Positions 1 through 6,464 of a stretch of 8,163 bases of DNA are shown here, piece after piece (the stretch's first letter is position 1; every line of letters begins with the position of its first letter). The notes below the pieces were generated by a model. It was not told where the DNA came from. It saw only the letters and a program-made list of their open reading frames with translations, and searched no databases. The translations under genes and the position numbers were made by a program. This DNA is from JAJQCI01 sp964388305 (GTDB lineage: Bacteria; Bacillota; Clostridia; Lachnospirales; CAG-274): NCBI GenBank assembly GCA_964388305.1, contig CAYMAA010000078.1, positions 1-8,163 of the forward strand, written 5' to 3'.

Positions 1-4
1 TGTT

Positions 5-13
5 GTATATTAT
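5..13 (+). promoter_or_regulatory. possible -10 element for the leftmost RNA
   Basis: The first bases contain TATATTAT just downstream of a TG dinucleotide, which resembles an (extended) sigma-A -10 element. A start 6-7 nt downstream would fall on the G run near position 19-20. Any -35 element would lie outside the window, so this rests on the -10 alone. A chance AT-rich match is quite possible. Confidence 0.3.
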
Positions 14-18
14 CCTGT

Positions 19-197
19 GGGAGAGAGCAGAACATCAACCCTTCATGTGTCAAAGCAAAGCCTGCCCTGCGGGCATTCCGATTTCTTTCGGGTTTTAAGC
101 TGCACTTTTGCACAGCGATAGCGGAGTACGAATATCCCTGACTGAAATAGGAATGACGGAAATCATTATTTCAAGAGCTTGACAACGGGGGTTTTTT
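19..197 (+). ncRNA. candidate structured small RNA (6S-like RNA is one possibility)
   Basis: This stretch has no convincing coding potential but dense base pairing. AACCC (37-41) can pair with GGGTT (189-193). GTGTCAAAGC (47-56) can pair with GCTTGACAAC (177-186) with single-base bulges, giving a stem that brings the two ends together. Inside are TGCCC/GGGCA (63-67 with 71-75), CCGA/TCGG (78-81 with 88-91), TGCA/TGCA (101-104 with 109-112), and a long arm, TGAAAT plus AATGA (143-148, 152-156) with TCATT plus ATTTCA (163-173). A run of six T (192-197) follows the closing G run, as at an intrinsic terminator. The length of about 180 nt and the end-closing stem recall 6S RNA, which binds sigma-A RNA polymerase. 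However, the several internal hairpins are not the classic single central bubble, so the family is not established. It lacks the hallmarks I know for tmRNA, SRP RNA, RNase P and T-box leaders. Both end points are inferred. Confidence 0.42.
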
Positions 198-207
198 GTG
201 GCATAAT
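179..207 (+). promoter_or_regulatory. sigma-A-type promoter of tRNA-Pro
   Basis: A perfect -35 box TTGACA (179-184) is followed by a 17-nt spacer and the -10 box CATAAT (202-207). Transcription should begin near 213-215, a few bases before the mature tRNA 5' end at 220. The -35 box lies in the 3' strand of the closing stem of the upstream candidate RNA, and the G5T6 run forms part of the spacer. Promoter and RNA 3' end therefore share the same bases. Confidence 0.78.
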
Positions 208-219
208 AAGGCTTGTAAA

Positions 220-293
220 CGAAGCGTGGCTCAGTTTGGTAGAGCGCTGCGTTCGGGACGCAGAGGCCGCAGGTTCAAATCCTGTCGCTTCGA
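220..293 (+). tRNA. tRNA-Pro (anticodon CGG)
   Basis: A complete cloverleaf of 74 nt. The acceptor strands CGAAGCG (220-226) and CGCTTCG (286-292) pair fully, with discriminator A293. The D arm has GCTC/GAGC around AGTTTGGTA. The anticodon stem is CTGCG/CGCAG (247-251, 259-263) around loop TTCGGGA (252-258), so the anticodon is CGG (254-256), reading the proline codon CCG. The T arm is GCAGG/CCTGT with the invariant TTCAAAT loop. The variable loop is short, as in class I tRNAs. The 3' CCA is not encoded (the sequence continues with T), so it must be added by the CCA-adding enzyme. The tRNA stands alone behind its own promoter and precedes a protein gene by 56 nt. Confidence 0.97.
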
Positions 294-301
294 TTTTTGT
301 T

Positions 302-331
302 ACGAAGGGATTGTTAAATCAATCCCTTTGT
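302..331 (+). terminator. hairpin after tRNA-Pro, probable weak terminator
   Basis: Bases 302-313 and 320-331 form a 12-bp stem (one G-U pair; core AAGGGATTG/CAATCCCTT) around the loop TTAAAT. What follows is TAAGTTACGG, not a proper T run, so termination is expected to be incomplete. No other promoter is visible before the gene at 350, which would then depend on read-through from the tRNA promoter. The stem ends only 8 nt before the GGAGG ribosome binding site (340-344). A role as a processing or leader hairpin is an alternative. Confidence 0.5.
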
Positions 332-349
332 TAAGTTACGGAGGTTATT

Positions 350-2125
350 ATGAAAAAGCTGTTTATTTTTATTATAATTTGCGTTATTTTATCTGCTCAA
401 AGCTGCCTTTGCGCCGATGTTTTTACCGCGCCTATAGACTCTCGTCCCGTATCGGTTTCATATTTGGGTATGCTTGCAAATCTCTCGGGGGATACCTTCA
501 CCTGTGTTTCCGAAACAGGCCTGGACTACTTTTCGGGGGACGGGGAATCAGACCATAACGGCAGCAGCCGGCAGGTGAGAGATGAAGTTTACAGCCTTGC
601 CGCCGCAAACAACTCCTCCGAAAGCACATTTATAATAAATATGTCATCTTATCTTACAGGCGGTCTTGTGGGCAGCCGCAGCTATGTAAACTATCAGGAC
701 TCCGCCGAGGCAATAAACAGCCTTAAAAGGCTAATGGAGGACTTTCCGAACCCCAGCTACTATATTAACATATCTATGCCCCGTACTCTGCCCGACAGCC
801 GCTTTGCGGAGGTTTGGCCCTATAACAAAACCTACGAGGGACTTGGCTCTTATTATTTAAAAGCAAATCCCGACTCACCGTATACCTCGGAAATTGCCAA
901 AAGCTACGCGCATGTTTCCCCCGCACAGCTTATAATGGAATGGGCGTATGTTAAAAGCCATAAATCGGCAGGCGCTCTCTATAGCTGGGAAGAGAAATTT
1001 TTAAAGGACTTTGAGGTTAATTATGAAACAAAAGACCCCTACCGCAGGTATTTAACAAATTACAAAAAAACCTACAGCAGTATGGCATATATAGGCTGCG
1101 CTCTTATGGATATGCAGAAAAGCGGCTATAATTTTGAGCTTATAATTTCACAGGACGACTTTCAGCTTCCTTCATTTATAACCTTCTTAAATGACGACAA
1201 CCTTTTAAACGATACGGTAAAATACAGCTTTGCCTTTAATTATATGAATAACCCTCTTTACCTGAAGGCGCAGGAGCTTTACGGGGAAAAAGCTCTGCTT
1301 CAAATGGAACAGGGCAGGGGGAAAAGCATAAACTTTATTTTCGGCACGGACGAAATACCTCAGCTTATTTATGCAAGAGATTTATCCAAACGAACGGGAA
1401 TAATACCTCATATAATTGTGGAAAACCCATCAACGGAGCAAAATGTAAATGAGTTTGACGTTAAAACCAACGGCGAGCTTACATCATCCGCAATAAGCTT
1501 TGTGTCCTCCGGCAAAATAAGAGCCTCCGAAGAAACGGATTTATTTATATACGATTATAATTATATGAAAAACCCCGCGCTTTTTGCAAACCAAATGTAC
1601 AATGCTTATAAATCGGGGAATAACGTAGGGCTTGTAGAGCTTTACACGGTTAATGAAACAGCCAACGGACTAAACAATCTTTTCGATACACTTGTAAAAA
1701 TGTCCGAGGAAAACCGCAGCTTTGGTTTGCACTGCCTTGCGGCTTATTCCTCATGGAACACCTCCGCCAATGCCATAGGCCTGGGCGTAAGCCGGGCGGC
1801 GGTTTATTCCATTAATAAACAAATCAACAATACAATGGCTTTTAAAAAGGCGCAGTTAAGCCTGCTTATGGGGCATTGCCTGGAGGACGGAATTTATAAT
1901 TGCAAAATTAAAAGACAGCTTTACGGCTATTATCCGTATTATGATGAGGCAAGCAGTGAAAAGCTCAGCTCTCTTTTTGAGGAGAACAGCATTTCAAATG
2001 TTTTTTTGAATAAAGAATATACCGCAAACGACGGCAGCTTTACCGTTGAAAACGCAAAAATTACACAGTGTGAATTTCCGTGGCAGCGTACGTTTGAATG
2101 CTTTGTTAAAGCCGAGGTGAATTGA
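350..2125 (+). CDS. secreted DUF4127-family protein
   Basis: A 591-aa protein recognised by the landmark motifs of DUF4127: the N-terminal P-I-D-S-R-P box (D30, R32), TGGLVGSR (103-110), QDDF (268-271), GTDE (332-335) and a C-terminal SWNT (468-471). The acidic and arginine residues in these boxes are the family's most conserved positions and look like active-site residues, but I know of no established reaction. DUF4127 proteins are usually around 500 aa; this one carries an extra N-terminal signal peptide (K2-K3, hydrophobic 4-16, likely cut after C-L-C-A at residue 22), so it should act outside the membrane. The cysteines at 19 and 21 do not form a good lipobox. The start is fixed by GGAGG (340-344) five bases upstream of ATG. 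It is followed after 1 nt by cardiolipin synthase, so the two are probably cotranscribed and may share an envelope or glycan/lipid role (inference). The family call is firm; the function is unknown. Confidence 0.85.
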   Translation: MKKLFIFIIICVILSAQSCLCADVFTAPIDSRPVSVSYLGMLANLSGDTFTCVSETGLDYFSGDGESDHNGSSRQVRDEVYSLAAANNSSESTFIINMSSYLTGGLVGSRSYVNYQDSAEAINSLKRLMEDFPNPSYYINISMPRTLPDSRFAEVWPYNKTYEGLGSYYLKANPDSPYTSEIAKSYAHVSPAQLIMEWAYVKSHKSAGALYSWEEKFLKDFEVNYETKDPYRRYLTNYKKTYSSMAYIGCALMDMQKSGYNFELIISQDDFQLPSFITFLNDDNLLNDTVKYSFAFNYMNNPLYLKAQELYGEKALLQMEQGRGKSINFIFGTDEIPQLIYARDLSKRTGIIPHIIVENPSTEQNVNEFDVKTNGELTSSAISFVSSGKIRASEETDLFIYDYNYMKNPALFANQMYNAYKSGNNVGLVELYTVNETANGLNNLFDTLVKMSEENRSFGLHCLAAYSSWNTSANAIGLGVSRAAVYSINKQINNTMAFKKAQLSLLMGHCLEDGIYNCKIKRQLYGYYPYYDEASSEKLSSLFEENSISNVFLNKEYTANDGSFTVENAKITQCEFPWQRTFECFVKAEVN

Positions 2126-2126
2126 A

Positions 2127-3662
2127 TTGCAAAAACTATTCAACTTTTTAAACAGCCGCATATTTTATATTCTTCTTGCATTTTTAATACAAATTGCGGC
2201 AATATTGGGTGTGCTTTATCTTTTTAAAAGCTCATTTGTTGTTTATTACGGCTTAATTACATTAATACAGTTTGTTGTAACCCTTTATATAATAAATGAC
2301 AGCATAGACCCGTCTTATAAGCTCACTTGGATGCTTGTTATAACCTTTCTTCCGATTTTGGGTATATTCCTCTACTTTCTGCTTGTGGGAGGAAACTCAA
2401 AAAAGCTTTTTGCGAAAAGATTTTCAAGAGTGAACGCAAAGGTTAAAAAGAATTTGTCCGGTTACAGCGAAAACAATTCCGTTATGGAACAGGCGGCGGC
2501 GGCAAACCCATACTTCGGCGCTCTTTGTCATTATATGTACCATAGCTGCGACTTTCCCGTTTATAAAAACATAAGCTCAAAATTTTATCCCACGGGAGAA
2601 GCTTTTTTTGATGATTTGCTTATAGAGCTTAACAAGGCGGAAAAATTTATTTTTTTGGAGTACTTTATTATAAGCGAGGGCAAAATGTGGAACTCCATAC
2701 TGAAAATTCTTAAAGAAAAAGCAAAAAACGGTGTGGAGGTAAAAATACTGTATGATGACTTTGGCTGTGTAACCAATCTGCCATATGCCTACCCGAATAT
2801 GCTTAAAAAATACGGCATTGAGTGCAGAGTGTTTAACCCCATAAACTTAGCCATAAACCTTATTTACAATAATAGGGATCACCGTAAAATATGCGTTATA
2901 GACAACAAGGTTGCTTTTACGGGGGGCGCCAACCTTGCGGACGAGTATATTAACCATATAGAGCGCTACGGCTACTGGAAGGACTTTGCGATAAGCTTTT
3001 CGGGGGATGCGGTAAGCACCTATACGCTCTCGTTTTTAGCAATGTGGGAGCTTAACTCATCCGCTCACAAGCTGCAATATTCGGATTATATCACCTCATC
3101 GGAAAATACAACCGAAGGCTATAACGGTTATATTCTGCCATTTACGGACACTCCGTTTGATAAAGAGCCTGTTTCCCACAATGTATATTTGGATATAATA
3201 AACAAGGCGCAAAGCTATGTTTATATAACAACACCATACCTTGCCCTGGACAACCTTATTTCCAACGCATTGTATAACGCGGCAAAACGGGGGGTTGAGG
3301 TTTGCGTTATGATACCCGCAATTCCCGATAAAAAGATTGTTTATCAGGTAACAATGGGCAACAGCATAAGGCTATTAAAAAACGGAGCTAAAATTTTTAA
3401 ATATACACCCGGCTTTCTTCACGGCAAATCAATCCTTTCAGATGATAAAATTGCCGTTGTGGGCAGTATTAATTTTGATTACCGCAGTCTTTATCTTCAT
3501 TGTGAAAACGGTGTTATACTTTACGAAACGGACTCTCTTTTAAAAATTAAAGAGGAGCTGCGCTCCGTTATGGCGGACAGCGAGGAGCTTACCAACACAA
3601 AAATTAATATTTTTGTAAAAATGTACCGCTCAGTGCTTACAATTTTTGCGCCGCTAATGTAA
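2127..3662 (+). CDS. cls: cardiolipin synthase (phospholipase D superfamily)
   Basis: A 511-aa membrane enzyme expected to condense two phosphatidylglycerol molecules into cardiolipin and glycerol. The N-terminal region has about three hydrophobic segments (residues 12-34, 38-56, 67-86), matching the PLD-nuclease N-terminal membrane module of bacterial Cls. Two catalytic HxKx4D motifs follow: H252/K254/D259 with GGAN downstream, and H432/K434/D439 with GSINFD downstream. Both are intact, and the length is typical. The start must be TTG at 2127: an in-frame stop lies at 2118-2120, the next methionine is residue 69, inside the membrane region, and GAGGTG (2114-2119) is a well-placed ribosome binding site. 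It begins 1 nt after the stop of the DUF4127 gene, which indicates translational coupling. The gene has no hairpin terminator after it. A general PLD-type phosphatidyltransferase acting on another lipid alcohol cannot be excluded. Confidence 0.93.
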   Translation: MQKLFNFLNSRIFYILLAFLIQIAAILGVLYLFKSSFVVYYGLITLIQFVVTLYIINDSIDPSYKLTWMLVITFLPILGIFLYFLLVGGNSKKLFAKRFSRVNAKVKKNLSGYSENNSVMEQAAAANPYFGALCHYMYHSCDFPVYKNISSKFYPTGEAFFDDLLIELNKAEKFIFLEYFIISEGKMWNSILKILKEKAKNGVEVKILYDDFGCVTNLPYAYPNMLKKYGIECRVFNPINLAINLIYNNRDHRKICVIDNKVAFTGGANLADEYINHIERYGYWKDFAISFSGDAVSTYTLSFLAMWELNSSAHKLQYSDYITSSENTTEGYNGYILPFTDTPFDKEPVSHNVYLDIINKAQSYVYITTPYLALDNLISNALYNAAKRGVEVCVMIPAIPDKKIVYQVTMGNSIRLLKNGAKIFKYTPGFLHGKSILSDDKIAVVGSINFDYRSLYLHCENGVILYETDSLLKIKEELRSVMADSEELTNTKINIFVKMYRSVLTIFAPLM

Positions 3663-3685
3663 AGGACTTATAAAACCGATTATTG

Positions 3686-3714
3686 TTGATATTTTTGAGA
3701 ATGTATGTTAAAAT
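3686..3714 (+). promoter_or_regulatory. promoter of the kinase-PqqD-ABC operon
   Basis: TTGATA (3686-3691), a 17-nt spacer and TAAAAT (3709-3714) form a strong sigma-A-type promoter, with TG one base before the -10 (extended -10). The expected start near 3720 leaves a leader of only about 14 nt before the ATG at 3734, just enough for the AGGA ribosome binding site (3724-3727). No repeat or operator is obvious around it. Confidence 0.76.
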
Positions 3715-3733
3715 AAAATAAAAAGGATTTACT

Positions 3734-4447
3734 ATGTTTACAATAAAAATTGCGGAACACTTTTTTACAATAGATAACAAATACCAATATGTTTTTGCAT
3801 TATGCAGGGACTATATAACGCCGCCCAATGAAAACGCTGTTTACATACAAGCCTCGGAGGACGAAATCGATTGCAGCGATAAATCGCTTATTGAGGGGTT
3901 TTCTCACGGATATTTGGAGGGACTTGCCATATACGAAAAAATATGCAGACACCTTATAAAGCAAAATATTCAGCTTTTTCATTGTTCTTCATTAAAGATT
4001 GACGGCAGAGCATATCTGTTTACCGCTCCAAGCGGCACGGGGAAGTCTACCCATGCAAGGCTTTGGAGAGAATACTTCGGCAGCCGTGTTACAATGATAA
4101 ATGATGATAAGCCCCTTATTTCATTTAATAATAACGAAATAAGAGTATACGGAACTCCATACTGCGGCAAGCACGGCATACAAACAAATACAAGCGGTGT
4201 TGTTTCGGGCATAATAATTCTTAATCAGGCGCAAACTAACTCAATAAAAAGGCTTACACCAAAGGAGGCCTTTCCAAGGCTTATGGAGCAAAGCTACAGG
4301 GTGTATGAGCCTGATGAAATTGTTAAAACAATAGATATGATACACGCCATGAGCCGCCTGCCTGTTTTTTCCATGGGATGCACAATATCCGCCGAGGCGG
4401 TAAAAATGGCTTATAACGCATTGAAAGGAGCGGAAAATGAAACTTAA
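3734..4447 (+). CDS. HPr-kinase-like P-loop protein (putative peptide/serine kinase)
   Basis: A 237-aa protein of the HprK-like / PEP-carboxykinase-fold kinase group found beside PqqD genes. The nucleotide-binding loop is APSGTGKST (98-106, K104), with alanine in place of the first glycine of a classical Walker A, as is usual in this subgroup. NDD (123-125) is the likely metal-binding acidic site, and GTPYCGKHG (140-148) matches the G-[ST]-P-x-x-G-K segment of the family. It lacks the N-terminal domain of true HPr kinase/phosphorylase (about 310 aa), so it is unlikely to be the catabolite-control enzyme. Homologues in lasso-peptide clusters (ThcoK, PadeK) phosphorylate the precursor's C-terminal serine; a similar role on a peptide is inferred here. 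It opens a three-gene operon and its last 11 bp overlap the PqqD gene. Reading of the fold is good; the substrate is unknown. Confidence 0.85.
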   Translation: MFTIKIAEHFFTIDNKYQYVFALCRDYITPPNENAVYIQASEDEIDCSDKSLIEGFSHGYLEGLAIYEKICRHLIKQNIQLFHCSSLKIDGRAYLFTAPSGTGKSTHARLWREYFGSRVTMINDDKPLISFNNNEIRVYGTPYCGKHGIQTNTSGVVSGIIILNQAQTNSIKRLTPKEAFPRLMEQSYRVYEPDEIVKTIDMIHAMSRLPVFSMGCTISAEAVKMAYNALKGAENET

Positions 4448-4703
4448 AAAGGGATTTATACTTCACGATGTTGCAGGAGAACACATGGCTGTGGCAACAG
4501 GCAAAGCCGCAAAAAGCTTTAACGGCATTATTCGTAATAACGATACGGCAAACTTTATTTATAAAATGCTTTTAAACGATACTGCGGAAGATGAAATTGT
4601 TGAAAAAATGCTTAAGGAGTATGACGCTCCAAAGCATCAAATTGCCGCAGATGTACACGAAATTATAGAAAAGCTCAGAGAGCTTGATCTTTTGGAAGAA
4701 TAA
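4437..4703 (+). CDS. PqqD-like protein (RiPP recognition element fold)
   Basis: An 88-aa protein with the PqqD pattern: an N-terminal beta segment ending in a glycine-rich turn (residues 7-31), the conserved N-D-T-A helix start (35-38, usually N-E-T/G-A), then helices around 50-60 and 68-85 with the typical closing L-x-x-x-D-L-L. PqqD domains are small winged-helix proteins that bind the leader of a ribosomal peptide and present it to a modifying enzyme; here the neighbouring enzyme is the HprK-like kinase. The ATG lies inside the kinase gene (11-bp overlap) behind AAAGGAG (4424-4430) at 6 nt, a strong site that suggests coupled synthesis. The exporter starts 1 nt after its stop. No precursor peptide is encoded nearby, so its ligand is unknown. 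Confidence 0.85.
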   Translation: MKLKKGFILHDVAGEHMAVATGKAAKSFNGIIRNNDTANFIYKMLLNDTAEDEIVEKMLKEYDAPKHQIAADVHEIIEKLRELDLLEE

Positions 4704-4704
4704 T

Positions 4705-6414
4705 ATGAAAAAGAATAAAAATACTTTGCTGTGGCTTTGGCAGGTTGCGGGTAAAAGTAAACTGTATGTGGGCATAATTTTAATAATTCAAATATTTTTA
4801 AGCCTAAGCGGTTTATACAGCGCCATTCTGTTAAAAAATATTATAAACAGCGCCGTAGCTCACAGCAAACCCTTGTTTTTTAAATACATACTTTTTTTTA
4901 TTTTCCTAACGCTGGGTCAAATTTTGTTTCAATGGCTTGGCAGGCTTTTGGTGGAGTTTACCCGCGCAACAACCGAAAACACATTTAAAAGCCGTCTTTT
5001 TTCAACACTTATGGCAAAAAGCTATGCAGATGTTACAGCCGTTCATTCCGGAGAATGGATTAACCGGCTAACCTCGGATACGGTTGTTGTTTCTCAAGGC
5101 ATAACTGAAATTGTTCCCGGGCTTACGGGTATGATAATTCAGCTTACAGGCGCGGTTGTTCTTCTTTTGTTTTTAGAACCGCTCTTTTTGTTCCTTGTTG
5201 TTCCCGGGGGCATAATTCTTGTTTTTTTAACCTATTTTTTCAGAAAAATACTAAAGGGTCTGCACAAAAGCATAATGGAAGCCGACGGCAGGCTGAGGGT
5301 GTTTTTTCAGGAAAGGCTGTCAGGACTTTTAATTGTTAAAACATTTTCAAACGAAGAAAAAACACTTAAAGAAGCAGATAAAAAAATGGGGGAGCATAAA
5401 AGGGCAAGAATGAAACGCTGTCATTTTTCAAATTTATGCAATGCAGGCTTTGGCTTTATAATGAACGGAGCATATATAGTGGGCGCGGCTTTTTGCGGCT
5501 ACGGAATACTTACAGGCACAATGTCCTACGGTACTTTTACGGCGGTTTTGCAGCTTGTAAACCAAATACAGTCACCCTTTGCCAATATAAGCGGTTATCT
5601 TCCAAAATACTATGCCGCCATAGCCAGCGGTGAAAGACTTATGGAGGCTGAAAGCCTTAATGGCGAGGATAACACACAAAAATATAAGTCGGACTATGTT
5701 CAAAGCTATTATAAAACCGCCTTTAAGTCAATAGAAATTAAAAATGTCAGTTTTTCATATACTTCTCCCGTAAAAACAGACGGCGCAGAGCCAATGCCCC
5801 GTGTTTTAAACAATGTAAGCCTTTCAATAAATAAGGGAGATTATGTTGCCCTTGCCGGTCATTCGGGCTGCGGAAAAAGCACTCTTTTAAAGCTGCTGCT
5901 TTGTCTTTATAAGCCTACACATGGGGAAATTCTGCTAAAGGACAGCGCCACGACACAACCCTTAACAAATAAATGGCAAAAGCTGTTTTCTTATGTTCCT
6001 CAGGGCAGCCACCTTATGAGCGGTTCAATCCGTGAGGCGGTAACCTTTTCCTCCAAGCTTTCGCCAAAGGAAAATGAGGAAATGATTAACGCACTGAAAA
6101 TTGCCTGTGCCTATGACTTTGTTAAAGCGCTTAAGCAGGGCGCTGATACGGTTTTGGGAGAAAACGGCGCAGGTCTTTCCGAGGGGCAGCTTCAGAGGCT
6201 TTCAATAGCAAGAGCGATTTACACAAAAAGTCCCATATTAATATTGGACGAGGCAACAAGCGCGCTGGACGAAGAAACAGAACGGCAGCTTTTAAACAAT
6301 CTGCGTAAAATGACGGATAAAACCGTTTTAATTATAACCCATCGCCCTGCCGCCCTTAATATTTGCAATAAAATAATTAAGTGTACCGAAAAATCCTTTT
6401 ACCAAATAAAATAA
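4705..6414 (+). CDS. ABC exporter, fused permease and ATPase
   Basis: A 569-aa half-transporter expected to act as a homodimer in the membrane, exporting a substrate with ATP. The type I exporter membrane domain has hydrophobic helices at about 20-45, 58-80, 136-178 (two) and 245-295 (two). The ATPase domain has Walker A GHSGCGKST (385-393), Q-loop Q433, signature LSEGQ (491-495, S-E-G-Q in place of S-G-G-Q), Walker B ILILDE (511-516, catalytic E516) and switch H546, all intact. There is no N-terminal C39 peptidase domain, so it cannot itself cleave a double-glycine leader. The start is ATG 4705 behind GGAAG (4694-4698), 1 nt after the PqqD stop. An in-frame TTG seven codons upstream lacks a comparable site. 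Its place in the operon suggests it exports the product handled by the kinase and PqqD proteins; lipid or drug export is an alternative. Confidence 0.92.
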   Translation: MKKNKNTLLWLWQVAGKSKLYVGIILIIQIFLSLSGLYSAILLKNIINSAVAHSKPLFFKYILFFIFLTLGQILFQWLGRLLVEFTRATTENTFKSRLFSTLMAKSYADVTAVHSGEWINRLTSDTVVVSQGITEIVPGLTGMIIQLTGAVVLLLFLEPLFLFLVVPGGIILVFLTYFFRKILKGLHKSIMEADGRLRVFFQERLSGLLIVKTFSNEEKTLKEADKKMGEHKRARMKRCHFSNLCNAGFGFIMNGAYIVGAAFCGYGILTGTMSYGTFTAVLQLVNQIQSPFANISGYLPKYYAAIASGERLMEAESLNGEDNTQKYKSDYVQSYYKTAFKSIEIKNVSFSYTSPVKTDGAEPMPRVLNNVSLSINKGDYVALAGHSGCGKSTLLKLLLCLYKPTHGEILLKDSATTQPLTNKWQKLFSYVPQGSHLMSGSIREAVTFSSKLSPKENEEMINALKIACAYDFVKALKQGADTVLGENGAGLSEGQLQRLSIARAIYTKSPILILDEATSALDEETERQLLNNLRKMTDKTVLIITHRPAALNICNKIIKCTEKSFYQIK

Positions 6415-6454
6415 AAACACAGTCCCATATATAAAATCAGGACTGTGTTTTTTT
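6414..6454. terminator. bidirectional intrinsic terminator between convergent operons
   Basis: A perfect 12-bp stem (6414-6425 with 6440-6451, core ACACAGTCC/GGACTGTGT) with a 14-nt AT-rich loop. It runs into T on the plus strand (6448-6454) and, read on the minus strand, into TTTTTATTTTAT. It therefore can end both the ABC exporter transcript and the minus-strand operon. The stem begins at the last base of the exporter stop codon. Confidence 0.92.
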
Positions 6455-6464
6455 GAAAATATTT

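Noticed and set aside
1..141. Open frame from the left edge to TGA at 139-141, possible C-terminus of an upstream protein
   Set aside because: The translation is Cys/Phe-rich and unlike any domain I know, and the stretch is better explained by RNA base pairing. Not excluded without upstream sequence.
405..415. Possible lipoprotein cysteine in the DUF4127 signal peptide
   Set aside because: A-Q-S-C and C-L-C do not match the usual L-[AS]-[GA]-C lipobox; ordinary signal peptidase cleavage after residue 22 fits better.
196..558. 120-codon plus-strand reading frame
   Set aside because: It runs through the tRNA and the start of the DUF4127 gene, has no ribosome binding site, and gives an Arg/Cys/Tyr-rich translation.
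3663..3733. Hidden precursor peptide gene before the kinase
   Set aside because: The gap is only 71 nt, is filled by promoter and ribosome binding site, and contains no start codon with an adequate frame.
4684..4704. Upstream TTG start for the ABC exporter, adding seven residues
   Set aside because: ATG at 4705 has a well-spaced GGAAG site and follows the PqqD stop by 1 nt; the TTG lies within the PqqD gene without a good site.
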